This document shows positions 24,375-33,544 of a stretch of 57,214 nucleotides of DNA, piece by piece. The notes under the pieces are model-generated. The model was not told the DNA's origin, ran no database searches, and worked only from the letters and a program-made list of their open reading frames with translations. Source of the stretch: an uncultured Lachnospiraceae bacterium (GTDB taxonomy: Bacteria > Bacillota > Clostridia > Lachnospirales > Lachnospiraceae); the NCBI GenBank assembly GCA_947175055.1, contig CAMWLJ010000009.1:1-57214 (forward strand), read 5' to 3'. A program made the position numbers and the translations under genes. Every line of letters begins with the position of its first letter. Positions within the stretch are counted from its first letter, which is position 1.

Positions 24375-25043
24375 TTATATCCTTTTCCTGAGTTCCTTCA
24401 GCTCCTGCTCCAGATCCAGCAGACGGTTCGTCAATTCCGTATTGGCCCGCTGCAGGTTCACAATATCTTCCCGCACCGGATCCGGCAGATTCACCTGATC
24501 CAACTCCTCCTGCGGAAAAGACTGATTGTGGCGCTTCACCACCTGACCGGGCACTCCCACTACCGTGGAATTGGGGGGCACTTCCTTCAGCACAACGCTG
24601 CCGGCACCGATCTTACTGTTATCCCCGATCTTAAAAGACCCCAGCACCTTCGCCCCGGTGCTGATCATCACATTATTGCCGATGGTCGGATGCCTCTTGC
24701 CCTGTTCCTTGCCGGTTCCGCCCAGCGTCACCCCCTGATACAGTGTCACGTTATCACCGATCACCGTCGTTTCACCGATAATGACGCCGTTGCCGTGGTC
24801 AATGAAAAAGCCTTTCCCGATCTTGGCCCCGGGATGAATCTCTATCCCCGTCTTTCTGGATCCCTTCTGGGAAATCCATCTGGCCAGGAAAAAATGCCTG
24901 CGCAGATACATCTTGTGCGCCAGTCTGTAATATAGCATCACCTTAAAGCTGGGATACAGGAAAACTTCCATGTTAGAATGGATCGCCGGATCCCGTTCGC
25001 GGATGATCCTGATCTCTTCCTTAATATTCTGTACAAAACCCAT
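24375..25043 (-). CDS. cysE: Serine O-acetyltransferase
   Basis: A 222-aa enzyme that makes O-acetylserine for cysteine synthesis. The N-terminal helical part ([27 protein letters not shown]) is followed by a left-handed beta-helix of hexapeptide repeats ([18 protein letters not shown], then [16 protein letters not shown]). The active-site histidines lie in [16 protein letters not shown] and [12 protein letters not shown]. The start is placed at 25043, with AAGGAA upstream; the frame extends 26 codons further but without support. It is the first gene of the operon and under T-box control. Confidence 0.95.
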   Translation of the reverse strand: MGFVQNIKEEIRIIRERDPAIHSNMEVFLYPSFKVMLYYRLAHKMYLRRHFFLARWISQKGSRKTGIEIHPGAKIGKGFFIDHGNGVIIGETTVIGDNVTLYQGVTLGGTGKEQGKRHPTIGNNVMISTGAKVLGSFKIGDNSKIGAGSVVLKEVPPNSTVVGVPGQVVKRHNQSFPQEELDQVNLPDPVREDIVNLQRANTELTNRLLDLEQELKELRKRI

Positions 25044-25159
25044 ACCGCATTCCTTCTTCATTTCAAATCCGATCAAATGATACCATACCCATACCCATAC
25101 CGCACCTCCCGGATACCACATCTCCCCGGCTCCATGGAACTATCACGGACACTTCCCTG

Positions 25160-25448
25160 TGATATAAAAATCCGCGGCTTCCGTCCTACTCCCCTTGGGA
25201 AATAGAGACGAAATGATCCGCGGTTCCACTCTACTTAAAGATTGCCCGAAAGCACTCTTTCACTCATAACCAATAACGGGGTTTAACCGGGCATCTGCCA
25301 GACTCCGGGGCGCACTTTCCCATTCGATCCGCAAGAACCGCTTACAGCCGGCGGCGGCTCCTCTCTGCTGCTTCTTAAATGGTACTCTTCCCTTTCCACG
25401 TCCATCTGCGCACTGTCTGTTGCACTGTGTACAGTATCATTTATTTCT
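25160..25448 (-). promoter_or_regulatory. T-box leader, probably cysteine-responsive
   Basis: The minus strand has the T-box sequence AGAGTGGAACCGCGG (25232-25218). A second CCGCGG followed by T5 (25180-25166) forms the terminator that competes with the antiterminator. Upstream are a stem-I-like region with an AGAGAGGAG element (about 25360) and a short GAAAGAGTGCTTTC stem III. The candidate specifier codon is TGC (Cys) in GAAAGTGCGCCCC near 25310, agreeing with the downstream cysE-cysS. Uncharged tRNA-Cys would stabilise the antiterminator and turn on the operon. Confidence 0.88.
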
Positions 25449-25454
25449 GCTAAT

Positions 25455-25483
25455 AGGATATGCAAAAACAGCCGTTTTGTCAA
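25455..25483 (-). promoter_or_regulatory. Promoter of the T-box cysE operon
   Basis: Minus strand: TTGACA (25483-25478), 17-bp spacer, TATCCT (25460-25455). Transcription would start near 25448, just before the T-box stem I. Confidence 0.75.
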
Positions 25484-25533
25484 CCAGATTTTGCTTTCAG
25501 CGGCAAAGAAATCCATCTTTAGCGTATCTTTGC

Positions 25534-27435
25534 CTATTCCTCATACCGGACCGTCTCTTCCGTATACTTTCTGTCCATATCATGGCGGATCTTCCGATTT
25601 GCCACACTGTCAAACAGAATGGAGAAATCATAGTCCTCCGGATACAGTTCATCAGCCGCTACATGCAGTTTCACCCGCTTATGATTGATCCAGATCTTCT
25701 TGTCTGGCATCTGCACCCGCAGAACCCCTTTCTCATTGATGGGCACACACACGATCCCGATCTTTTTATCCGGATAGACCATTACGCTGTCTCCCCGCTT
25801 GTATTTCCGACTCAGATCCGTGGCGCGTTTTCCCTGTCTGTTCTTTGTGATCTTAGCCGTCGCCGCCTTCTTTATCTCGCTTACCTGCGACCGGAACCGG
25901 TATCTGTCAACTGCCTCCTCCCCATAAGCGGCCGCTACTGCCGTCCGCAGCATTTCCTGTGGCATTCCCAGCCGATCCGCGATATAGAAGGCACAGCTCT
26001 CCCCGGCTTCCCCGATTACCATCTGATAGGTAGGACTGAGCGTTTCCCTGTCAAAAGTCATCCGCGCATTGCACATGTCCTCTGTCCGTCCTGCATACTC
26101 CTTCACTTCCGGGTAATGGGTCGTCACAAGAAAAAGCGCACCACTCTTGCGCAGCTGTTCCAAAATGGCGATGGCGATTCCCATCCCCTCTGCCGGGTCG
26201 GTGCCGGATCCCAGCTCATCCATGATCACAAAGCTCTCACGGTTCACTTCCCGCAGCACTTCCAGCACATTGGTGATATGGGCGGAAAAGGTGGACAGAT
26301 TCTCCGACAGATCTTGCCCGTCGCCGATATCGCTGAGATAGGCATTGTTCATACAGATATCCGCCTCCTCACAGGCCACATGTAACCCGCACTGTGCCAT
26401 CATGCAGCTTAGCATAACGGTCTTGATGGCCACCGTTTTTCCTCCCGTATTCGGGCCGGTTATGACGATCCCCCGCGCCTGCTCCCCGATCTTAAACTGC
26501 AGCGGCACATTGACATCCTTATCCATCAACGGGTGTCTGGCGTTCTTCAACACGATCCTGCGCTCTGTATTGATCGCCGGCTCCACCGCTCCCATATCGA
26601 TACTCAGCTTTCCTTTGGAAAAGATAAAATCCAGTTTCTCGATCATGGTTATATTCCTGTTCATGGGCCCGGCTGCCGTGGCGACCATCGCCGTCAGAGT
26701 ATACAGGATCCGATATATCTCATTCTCTTCGCTGATCTTAAACTGCTGCAATTCTTCATAGAATCTGGCCACCCCTGCCGGCTCGATAAAAAGCGTGCTG
26801 CCCGTTGAAGACTTGTCGATCACGCTGCCGGCCACCTTGAACTTATATTCCTTTTTCACCGGGACACAGAGCCTGCCATTGCGGAAGGTACAGTACTGGT
26901 CCGCCATACAGGCCTTCTCGGCGCGCATGACCTGTTCCGCCTTCTGTTTCATCTGTTCCTCACATTTTAAGATCTGTGCTCTGATCTGCAGCAATTCTTT
27001 GGATGCGTGATCATCCACCTCTCCTCCTCTGATCTGCCTGCCGATCTCTTCCCGCACCTCTTCCACCGCATCCAGATCTTCTTCATAATAAGCGAGCTGA
27101 TTCTCATACATTTTTCCCCGCTTCAGATAATCCTTTAATCGCCTTACCGCTGCCAGCACCCTTTCCACCCGCTCCAGCTGGTGCGGTGTAAGGCAGTCTC
27201 CCTTCTCTGCGATCTGCATGATCTCCCGGATCTCATCCACGTTCTGCAAGGGCGGCGTTCCCAGCTTCTCGATCATATCTCTGCTGTCCGTCGTATCCCG
27301 CAGCTGCTTTCCAAGCTCCCTCTCCGCCAGATAGACCCCCGCTTCTTTTATACTCTCTTTGGCTTTTCCCGTCACTGCCAGTTCTGACCAGATCATCTTG
27401 ATCTTATCAAATTCAATCTGTTTTTCCGTATCCAT
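25534..27435 (-). CDS. MutS2-like ATPase lacking the Smr domain
   Basis: A 633-aa protein of the MutS2 branch. The N-terminal helical/lever domains (FDKIKMIWSELAV, LGTPPLQNVDEI) resemble MutS2 core and clamp regions, including SGSVIDKSSTGSTLFIEP-like sequence. The ATPase has Walker A GPNTGGKT, an ST-rich LSENLSTFSAHI motif, Walker B FVIMDELGSGTDP and LVTTHYPEVKEYA. It lacks the C-terminal Smr nuclease domain of full MutS2 (~780 aa) and instead ends with a short beta domain (RGDSVMVYPDKKIG). MutS2 proteins act in recombination suppression or ribosome-collision rescue; without Smr the role here is unclear. The start at 27435 has AAAAAGGAG; 27456 does not. Confidence 0.88.
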   Translation of the reverse strand: MDTEKQIEFDKIKMIWSELAVTGKAKESIKEAGVYLAERELGKQLRDTTDSRDMIEKLGTPPLQNVDEIREIMQIAEKGDCLTPHQLERVERVLAAVRRLKDYLKRGKMYENQLAYYEEDLDAVEEVREEIGRQIRGGEVDDHASKELLQIRAQILKCEEQMKQKAEQVMRAEKACMADQYCTFRNGRLCVPVKKEYKFKVAGSVIDKSSTGSTLFIEPAGVARFYEELQQFKISEENEIYRILYTLTAMVATAAGPMNRNITMIEKLDFIFSKGKLSIDMGAVEPAINTERRIVLKNARHPLMDKDVNVPLQFKIGEQARGIVITGPNTGGKTVAIKTVMLSCMMAQCGLHVACEEADICMNNAYLSDIGDGQDLSENLSTFSAHITNVLEVLREVNRESFVIMDELGSGTDPAEGMGIAIAILEQLRKSGALFLVTTHYPEVKEYAGRTEDMCNARMTFDRETLSPTYQMVIGEAGESCAFYIADRLGMPQEMLRTAVAAAYGEEAVDRYRFRSQVSEIKKAATAKITKNRQGKRATDLSRKYKRGDSVMVYPDKKIGIVCVPINEKGVLRVQMPDKKIWINHKRVKLHVAADELYPEDYDFSILFDSVANRKIRHDMDRKYTEETVRYEE

Positions 27436-27660
27436 TCTGTCCTGCTCCTTTTTCATAAAGATTATTCTACCTGTGCAGTCACCACACCTGCCGCCAAAAC
27501 GACAACATCACATTCCCCGCAGCAGATCATGAAAAAGCACAGGTATCTCCTATACAAAAAAAAGACCATGGCTGCCGTATAAACGTCAATACCATGATCT
27601 GCCATCCTTCTCTGCGTTATGTCAGACAAAACACATCGTGAGAAAAAAGAACATACACCA

Positions 27661-27680
27661 GCATGGCCAGACAGCCATGC
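27661..27680. repeat. Intergenic hairpin
   Basis: GCATGGC and GCCATGC pair around CAGACA. It lies in the ~580-bp gap between the MutS2-like gene and ispF, which otherwise holds another short hairpin near 27755-27775 (TCTGCC / GGGCAGA) and the duplication at 27801-27924, but no gene. Confidence 0.5.
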
Positions 27681-27800
27681 CTATCCTGTCTTAAGATCTA
27701 TACCATAATATTAAGCAATTGTAAGGCGAAAATACTGGCAGCTCCACTTCTTCTGCCAGCTATGGGCAGACTCCCACACGGTGAAAATCTCCCCTGCCAT

Positions 27801-27924
27801 CCATGCGGCCCGCCGGACGGTAATCTATGCATCATGACGATTTACTATGAAAGTCTTCGACTTTCATAGCATTGATGGCCATGCGGCCCGCCGGACGGTA
27901 ATCTATGCATCATGACGATTTACT
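27801..27924. repeat. Perfect 46-bp direct repeat around an 11-bp hairpin
   Basis: Copies at 27801-27846 and 27879-27924 (each starts CCATGCGGCCCGCCGG and ends GACGATTTACT) are identical. Between them CTATGAAAGTC / GACTTTCATAG (27845-27869) forms an 11-bp stem with a TTC loop. This is a mobile or interspersed repeat unit duplicated in tandem. Only two copies exist, so it is not a CRISPR. Confidence 0.85.
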
Positions 27925-28016
27925 TTGCAATTTTCTCCATTACAATAACACTTAACATACAAAAATCCTCCTGCAACTTAATTCTTTGAAAATTATACAC
28001 GCCTCTGCGGACAGTG

Positions 28017-28565
28017 TCAACCCTTACATCCGGGGCACCGTGAACAATTACGCTCTTCCTCTTCGTCGTACACCTGTCGGCTGTACAGCTCCCTCGGGCT
28101 CGTCAACAGACAGATTGCCTGGGCAGAGATCCCCTCACCGGCACCGGTAAAGCCAAGTCCTTCCTCGGTCGTCGCCTTCACGTTGACCTGCTCTGTCTCT
28201 ATCCTCAGCGCATCGGCGATATTGGCCCGCATCTGTTCGATATGCGGCCGCATCTTCGGCGCCTGCGCGATAATGGTGGCGTCTATATTCTCGACCAGGA
28301 ATCGGTTCTCCTCCAGCAATTCTCCCACATGGGTAAGCAGCTTTATCGAAGAGATTCCTTTGTAGACAGGATCGGTATCCGGAAAATGCTTCCCGATATC
28401 CCCCAGCGCCGCAGCTCCCAGCAGCGCATCCATAATAGCATGCAGCAATACATCCGCATCCGAATGGCCCAGCAGTCCCTTCTCATACGGTATCTCCACA
28501 CCGCCCATGATCAGCTTACGGTCCTGCACCAATCTATGCACATCATATCCCATTCCAATTCTCAT
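28017..28565 (-). CDS. ispF: 2-C-methyl-D-erythritol 2,4-cyclodiphosphate synthase
   Basis: A 182-aa enzyme of the MEP isoprenoid pathway. [13 protein letters not shown] (metal Asp/His) starts the protein, followed by [37 protein letters not shown] (split by loops) and the C-terminal [22 protein letters not shown]. The start is placed at 28565, with AAGGTGTGG upstream, because the longer frame lacks family similarity. About 25 extra C-terminal residues, acidic then CSRCPGCKG, exceed the usual ~158 aa and are unusual. In Bacillus ispF also lies upstream of cysE, so synteny is partly kept. Confidence 0.95.
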   Translation of the reverse strand: MRIGMGYDVHRLVQDRKLIMGGVEIPYEKGLLGHSDADVLLHAIMDALLGAAALGDIGKHFPDTDPVYKGISSIKLLTHVGELLEENRFLVENIDATIIAQAPKMRPHIEQMRANIADALRIETEQVNVKATTEEGLGFTGAGEGISAQAICLLTSPRELYSRQVYDEEEERNCSRCPGCKG

Positions 28566-28646
28566 CTTGTTATCCACACCTTTCCCTTCATCGATAAAAA
28601 CGCCCGCCTGCAGGATCTTCCGCCTGCGGCATAGCACATCGGCCGC

Positions 28647-29834
28647 TTACCGTCTCTCCATGATAAACGACAACAGCCTGTCCGCCACATCTTCTTTGCT
28701 CATGACCGGCAGCTGCACCGTCTCGTCCGCCGTCAGGAACGTCACTACATTGGTATCGGTGCCGAAACCGGCGCCTGCCTGTTTGAGATTATTGGCCACG
28801 ATCATATCGATATTCTTCTTCTCCAGTTTGAGCCTGGAATTCTCCAGCATATGTTCGGTCTCCATGGAAAAACCGCACAGAAACTGTCCGTCCCTGCGAT
28901 GCGCCCCGAGATAAGCCAAGATATCTTCCGTCCGTTCCAGCTCGATGGTCATCTCGCCGTCCTTCTTCTTCAGCTTCTCATCTGCCGTCACACTTGGCCG
29001 GTAATCGGCCACGGCAGCTGCCTTGATGATGATATCCTGCTCCTGCGCATTCTCCTTCACCGCCTGCGCCATGTCTGCCGCAGACACGACGGGAAGCAGT
29101 CTGACACCCTTCGGCGGCTCCAGATTCACTTTGCCCGATACAAGCGTCACATCTGCCCCGCGAAGCATTGCCGCTCTGGCGATGGCATAGCCCATCTTGC
29201 CGGTGGAATGATTGCTGATATAGCGCACCGGATCGATCTTCTCCTGAGTGGGTCCTGCCGTCACCAGTACCCGTTTCCCCGCCATATCTTTAGGTGTCAA
29301 AGCCTTTACGATCGCTTCATACAATACTTCCGGCTCGGGCATCTTGCCCGCCCCCGTATCGCCGCAGGCCAGATAGCCGTCTGCCGGCGTGATCACCTCC
29401 ATGCCGTACCGTTTCAGGATCTCCATATTATCCTGCACAACAGGATTCTGATACATACGCGTATTCATGGCCGGAGCGAAGATCTTCGGGCAGGTGCAGG
29501 CCAGCAGCGTCGTGGTCAGCATATCATCCGCGATCCCGTGAGCCGCCTTAGCGATCACGTTGGCCGACGCCGGTGCCATCAGAAAGACATCCGTCTGCTT
29601 CGCCAGTGACACATGCTCCACCTGAAACTCAAAATTTCTGTCAAAAGTATCTACCAGACATTTATTGCCCGTCAACGATTCAAACGTGATCGGATTGATA
29701 AAATTTGTGGCATTCCGGGTCATGATCACCGTCACATCCGCGTGTTTCTTGGCCAGCATACTGGCCAGCGATGCGATCTTGTATGCCGCAATGCTGCCGG
29801 TCACTCCCAATACGATATGTTTTCCTTCCAACAT
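28647..29834 (-). CDS. coaBC: Bifunctional phosphopantothenoylcysteine decarboxylase / phosphopantothenate-cysteine ligase
   Basis: CoA biosynthesis steps 2 and 3. The N-terminal CoaC flavoprotein part has GVTGSIAAYK, the substrate-clamp region FAPAMNTRMYQNP and ADGYLACGDTGAGKMPEP. The CoaB part has VLVTAGPTQEKIDPVRYISNHSTGKMG (split here), AAAVADYRP and the KLKK motif. The full length is 395 aa from the ATG at 29834, which has GGAGGAAAGG. The frame extends to 29861 without similarity. Confidence 0.96.
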   Translation of the reverse strand: MLEGKHIVLGVTGSIAAYKIASLASMLAKKHADVTVIMTRNATNFINPITFESLTGNKCLVDTFDRNFEFQVEHVSLAKQTDVFLMAPASANVIAKAAHGIADDMLTTTLLACTCPKIFAPAMNTRMYQNPVVQDNMEILKRYGMEVITPADGYLACGDTGAGKMPEPEVLYEAIVKALTPKDMAGKRVLVTAGPTQEKIDPVRYISNHSTGKMGYAIARAAMLRGADVTLVSGKVNLEPPKGVRLLPVVSAADMAQAVKENAQEQDIIIKAAAVADYRPSVTADEKLKKKDGEMTIELERTEDILAYLGAHRRDGQFLCGFSMETEHMLENSRLKLEKKNIDMIVANNLKQAGAGFGTDTNVVTFLTADETVQLPVMSKEDVADRLLSFIMERR

Positions 29835-29929
29835 GATCCTTTCCTCCGTTCTTTCTTCCATCCCAAAGCACTTTACTCTGAGAACGTGAGCTAAATTTAT
29901 TCAACTTTCTCTTCGGTTTCCGTAATGCA

Positions 29930-29955
29930 ATACCCCGCCGCAAGCAGCGAGGTAT
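29930..29955. repeat. Hairpin related to the 5.4-kb intergenic repeat
   Basis: ATACCCCGC (29930-29938) and GCGAGGTAT (29947-29955) pair with one mismatch around CGCAAGCA, the same core as at 5396-5449. It lies between coaX and coaBC. Confidence 0.5.
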
Positions 29956-30011
29956 CCTGTATTTATCTCGAAATTATGTTCCGCTCCTAAACTGCGCAAC
30001 TTCTACACTCC

Positions 30012-30782
30012 TTAATTCTCTGCATTCTTTCTATATATAATACCCAGACCTTTCAGCGTCAATTCATTGTCGCATACGATCTTCCGCTTGCAGTGGGGCA
30101 CGATGCTTCCGGCCAGCCCGCCCGTTGCCACCACCGGCGCCTCATAACCAAGCTCCTCATAGATACGCTCGATCATGCCATCCAGACAGGCCGCCTGCCC
30201 CATCACGATGCCGCTCTTCATGCAGTCGATGGTGTTCCTGCCGACCACTTTCTTCGGCGCTTCCAGGCTGATTCTCGGCAGCTGGGACGTCCGGTTTACA
30301 AGCGAATCCAGGGAAACTTTGACACCCGGCAGGATCATACCGCCGATATAATTCTTCTTCTGATCGACCACACTGATCGTCGTTGCCGTCCCCATGTCGA
30401 TCATGATGATAGGCGCGCCGTAATACTGCAAGCCCGCTACCGCATTGACCACCAGATCGGAACCCAGCTGCCCCGGATTATCCATCAGGATATTCAGGCC
30501 TGTTTTCAGGCCAGGCCCCACCAGAAGGGGTGTCTTGTGGAATAACTTCTCCAGGGCGGATTTCACGATATTATTGAGCGGAGGTACCACAGAGGAGATA
30601 ATGCTTCCGCTGATATCCTCCAATCCAATGTGATACAGATCGAAAAGAGTCCGAAACTCCACCACATACTCCAGTTCCGTGCCGGCCAGATTCGTGGAAA
30701 CACGTTCCACGAAACATACCCTCTCTCCCTCGATACAGCCGATCACAATATTTGTATTTCCAATATCAATCGCCAAGATCAT
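30012..30782 (-). CDS. coaX: Type III pantothenate kinase
   Basis: A 256-aa ASKHA-fold kinase phosphorylating pantothenate. The phosphate-1 motif is ILAIDIGNTNIVIG at the N terminus; MIDMGTATTISVVD and GGMILPGVKVSLDSLVNRTSQLP (loops between) follow; the C-terminal VVATGGLAGSIVPHC is the adenosine motif. Type III enzymes are not inhibited by CoA. It lies between the ECF S component and coaBC on the same strand, which fits uptake of pantothenate followed by its conversion. Confidence 0.96.
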   Translation of the reverse strand: MILAIDIGNTNIVIGCIEGERVCFVERVSTNLAGTELEYVVEFRTLFDLYHIGLEDISGSIISSVVPPLNNIVKSALEKLFHKTPLLVGPGLKTGLNILMDNPGQLGSDLVVNAVAGLQYYGAPIIMIDMGTATTISVVDQKKNYIGGMILPGVKVSLDSLVNRTSQLPRISLEAPKKVVGRNTIDCMKSGIVMGQAACLDGMIERIYEELGYEAPVVATGGLAGSIVPHCKRKIVCDNELTLKGLGIIYRKNAEN

Positions 30783-30890
30783 ATCTATGCCCTTCCTTTT
30801 GCATTCTAATCCTATCCTGTCTCCAGGAGGATCCCCACTGCCGTCTGCAGTAAACTATATTGTCATCCGTTCTATGCTATGCGCACTCTT

Positions 30891-31724
30891 CTATGCCCTC
30901 TGCTTCTGTTTCGCATAGACGGGCTTCACACGCGTCAGCGCAAATCCCACACCCGCAACGATAATGGCTGCTACCACTGCCTCCACCACACCGTTGAAAG
31001 TCACAACGCCCATGATCACATCAAGCACTGCTTCACCTGCCACACCGACTGCCTGTGCGTAGGCATCTTTATATAAGATAAAAATACCGCTCATCACGAA
31101 AAGCGTATTCGTATACGCCCCGGCAAGCCCTGCATAGGCCAGAGCGATATTCGCTGACCCTTTATTCCGGCCGCTGACTGTCAGCACTGCCATCAATACA
31201 CAGCCTGCCGCCACGCCGATGACAGTGTACACTGCCGCGTGCAGCACATCCGGCAGCAGCCGTATCAAAAAAGCTCTCAGAGAAATACATAAGATCAAAG
31301 ATGCCAGCCCATTGACCACGATTCTTCCTGTCTGCCTCTCGTCCTTTAAGACCCTGCGGATCAGGAGATAAATGAAATAGGGCACGATCCCTACAAGTAT
31401 TCTCGGCACGAAACAGATGTACAGGCTCTTAAAGATGCCCGAAACGCCGACTGCATTGTAGGCCAGCACTGGCGAAAACACAAAAGCCGATGCCGTAGCT
31501 GCCTTAAACGTGTTGTTGATAAAGCTGGTCAATCCGAAAACAAATCCTAAAAATGCACCTTTCTTCGGTCCAAGAAACAGCGCTCCCAGGATCACCGGGA
31601 TATGAATGATCGTCGCATTGATCACGACAAGCGGGATATACCCCAGCGGTGTGAATGCCATAATCACAATTATGGCGGTGAACAGTGCCGTCAGCACCAG
31701 TTCGTAGGTTTTTTCATTTTTCAT
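30891..31724 (-). CDS. ECF transporter substrate-binding (S) component, probably pantothenate
   Basis: A 277-aa membrane protein with about seven hydrophobic segments and the S-component hallmark ALFTAIIVIMAFTPLGYIPL near the N terminus. IHIPVILGALFLGPKKGAFLG is the loop region that contacts substrate in the family. The start at 31724 has GGAGGAATT. The energising ECF module (EcfA/A'/T) is not in the window and would be shared. Proximity to coaX-coaBC argues for pantothenate (PanT-like), but this is inference; the sequence alone does not fix the vitamin. Confidence 0.8.
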   Translation of the reverse strand: MKNEKTYELVLTALFTAIIVIMAFTPLGYIPLVVINATIIHIPVILGALFLGPKKGAFLGFVFGLTSFINNTFKAATASAFVFSPVLAYNAVGVSGIFKSLYICFVPRILVGIVPYFIYLLIRRVLKDERQTGRIVVNGLASLILCISLRAFLIRLLPDVLHAAVYTVIGVAAGCVLMAVLTVSGRNKGSANIALAYAGLAGAYTNTLFVMSGIFILYKDAYAQAVGVAGEAVLDVIMGVVTFNGVVEAVVAAIIVAGVGFALTRVKPVYAKQKQRA

Positions 31725-31805
31725 GGTACAATTCCTCCTGTTATTATTCTCATTGGCAGCGGCTGCCTGAAAAGACGACCGCCATTCGAGATACAATACG
31801 GTGTC

Positions 31806-31834
31806 ATCATACCACGTTGATAAAATTTTGACAA
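31806..31834 (-). promoter_or_regulatory. Promoter of the ECF/coaX/coaBC run
   Basis: Minus strand: TTGTCA (31834-31829), 17-bp spacer ending TGG (extended -10), TATGAT (31811-31806), 82 bp before the ECF S start codon. Confidence 0.7.
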
Positions 31835-31908
31835 TGTTTTTTTATGTCACTTTACTCATACTTTTCTCATACGGATCTGCCTTCCCTCTTATCTTATCAA
31901 GATTGCTC

Positions 31909-31937
31909 TTGCAAGTCGCCCCGGACAGTGATACAAT
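31909..31937 (+). promoter_or_regulatory. Promoter of the plus-strand MATE gene
   Basis: TTGCAA (31909-31914), 17-bp spacer ending TGA, TACAAT (31932-31937); the start codon is 34 bp downstream. Confidence 0.7.
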
Positions 31938-31970
31938 CGTGGAAATTGTACTAAAAGAAAGGCCTTTTCC

Positions 31971-33362
31971 ATGAGCACAAAAGATACTAAGATCTCGCAG
32001 ACAACAGAAAACAAGATCACCGAGGGAGTCATCTGGAAACAGCTGCTCCTGTTTTTCTTCCCAATCTTATTTGGGACGCTTTTCCAGCAGCTCTACAATG
32101 CGGCGGATGCCGTGATCGTGGGCCGTTTCGTCGGTAAAGAAGCGCTCTCCGCCGTGGGCGGCGGCACCGGTACGGTCATCAACCTGCTGGTCGGCTTCTT
32201 CGTTGGTCTGTCCAGCGGCGCCAGCGTAGTGATCTCCCAGTATTATGGCGCCAGGAAGGCCGAACTGGTAGATTATGCGGTGCATACGGCCATCGCATTC
32301 AGTATCCTGGGCGGCTTCGTGTTGATGGTGGGCGGTGTCCTGACCGCACCGGCCATCCTCACTGCCATGGATACCCCGGAAGATGTACTGTCCCCATCCA
32401 TTCTCTATATCCGCATTTATTATATCGGGACCATCGGTAACCTGATCTACAACGTAGGTGCAGGCATCCTGCGGGCCGTGGGCGATTCCAGGCGGCCCCT
32501 TTATTTCCTGATCGCAAGCTGCTTTACCAACATCCTGCTCGACCTGCTTTTGATCGTCTGCTTCGATCTGGGCGTGGCAGGCGCGGCCATCGCTACCATC
32601 TGTTCCCAGGCTTTGAGCGCCCTACTGGTGATCCTTGTACTGGTACGTGTAAAGGACATGCATCGACTGGAACTGCGCAAGATCCGTATCGACCACAAGA
32701 TGCTGCACCGGATCGTCCTCATCGGGTTTCCCGCCGGACTGCAGTCCGTTATGTACAGCCTGTCCAATATCATCATCCAAGCGGCCATCAACGGTCTGGG
32801 GACAGACACCGTGGCAGCCTGGACCGTATATGGCAAGATGGATGCCCTTTTCTGGATGACGATCAGCTCCTTTGGCATCGCCATCACCACCTTTGCAGGA
32901 CAGAATTACGGCGCCGGCAAGCTGGACCGGGTCCGCAAAGGGATCAGCAGCTGTCTGGCCATGTGTTTCGGATCCACCATCCTGATCAGTATCCTGTTGA
33001 CCATCGGCGGCCACTTTCTTTACAGCCTATTTACCTCAGATCCTGAAGTGCTGCGGATCGGTATGCAGATCGTGCATTTCCTGGTACCTACTTTCGTGAC
33101 TTATGTCTGTGTAGAGGTGCTTTCCGGCGCTCTGCGCGGTGTGGGTGACTGCTGGATTCCAACCCTCATCTGCTTAAGCGGCATCTGCGTGATCCGTATT
33201 CTGTGGATCATGCTGGCCGTACCCAAAAGACCGGATGTCTACACCATGACCTTCAGTTATCCTCTCACCTGGACTATCACCAGTGTGCTCTTTATCGTGT
33301 ACTATTGCTTTTTCAGTAAGATCAAGGTTTTCCGAAGAAAACAGGGAAACCCGCAAACTTAA
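31971..33362 (+). CDS. MATE-family efflux transporter
   Basis: A full-length 463-aa MATE protein with about twelve transmembrane segments. The N-terminal half has LFFFPILFGTLFQQLYNAADAVIVGRFVG (split by the membrane) and VGFFVGLSSGASVVISQYYGA. The second half has GLQSVMYSLSNIIIQ and ITTFAGQNYGAGKLDRV. It exports cationic compounds using an ion gradient; the specific substrate is unknown. It is a single-gene unit divergent from the ECF gene and, unlike the MATE at 15.3 kb, complete. Confidence 0.93.
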   Translation: MSTKDTKISQTTENKITEGVIWKQLLLFFFPILFGTLFQQLYNAADAVIVGRFVGKEALSAVGGGTGTVINLLVGFFVGLSSGASVVISQYYGARKAELVDYAVHTAIAFSILGGFVLMVGGVLTAPAILTAMDTPEDVLSPSILYIRIYYIGTIGNLIYNVGAGILRAVGDSRRPLYFLIASCFTNILLDLLLIVCFDLGVAGAAIATICSQALSALLVILVLVRVKDMHRLELRKIRIDHKMLHRIVLIGFPAGLQSVMYSLSNIIIQAAINGLGTDTVAAWTVYGKMDALFWMTISSFGIAITTFAGQNYGAGKLDRVRKGISSCLAMCFGSTILISILLTIGGHFLYSLFTSDPEVLRIGMQIVHFLVPTFVTYVCVEVLSGALRGVGDCWIPTLICLSGICVIRILWIMLAVPKRPDVYTMTFSYPLTWTITSVLFIVYYCFFSKIKVFRRKQGNPQT

Positions 33363-33380
33363 ATATCTGTTGTGACATGC

Positions 33381-33409
33381 TTTACACTCACTGTAGAATC
33401 CGCTATAAT
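33381..33409 (+). promoter_or_regulatory. Promoter of purC
   Basis: TTTACA (33381-33386), 17-bp spacer, TATAAT (33404-33409). The predicted leader is about 130 nt, long for a plain gene, and contains GC-rich self-complementary pieces around 33466-33500 (TCCGGAC...GTCCGGA type), but I recognise no riboswitch in it. Confidence 0.75.
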
Positions 33410-33544
33410 ATTTGCTGTAATCTGTTACCGTTCTCTGTTGCAACACAGTGAACAGCTGTTAGTTCCGGACCGGCACTATGTGACATGAATATCCGGACTT
33501 CGGAATAATGAGCCAATGAAAGTACAAATACACGGAGGTTGATC

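Noticed and set aside
23529..24935. 468-codon plus-strand open frame
   Set aside because: It is antisense to cysS and cysE, which have clear family motifs; the translation is His/Arg/Leu-rich without domains, a GC-driven shadow.
25420..26385. 321-codon plus-strand open frame
   Set aside because: It overlaps the T-box promoter and lies antisense to the MutS2-like gene; composition is shadow-like.
27801..27924. CRISPR array
   Set aside because: Only two repeats, no third unit, the intervening sequence is itself a hairpin, and no cas genes are nearby.
33410..33540. Purine riboswitch before purC
   Set aside because: A leader of suitable length exists, but the conserved purine-aptamer loop sequences could not be found by eye.
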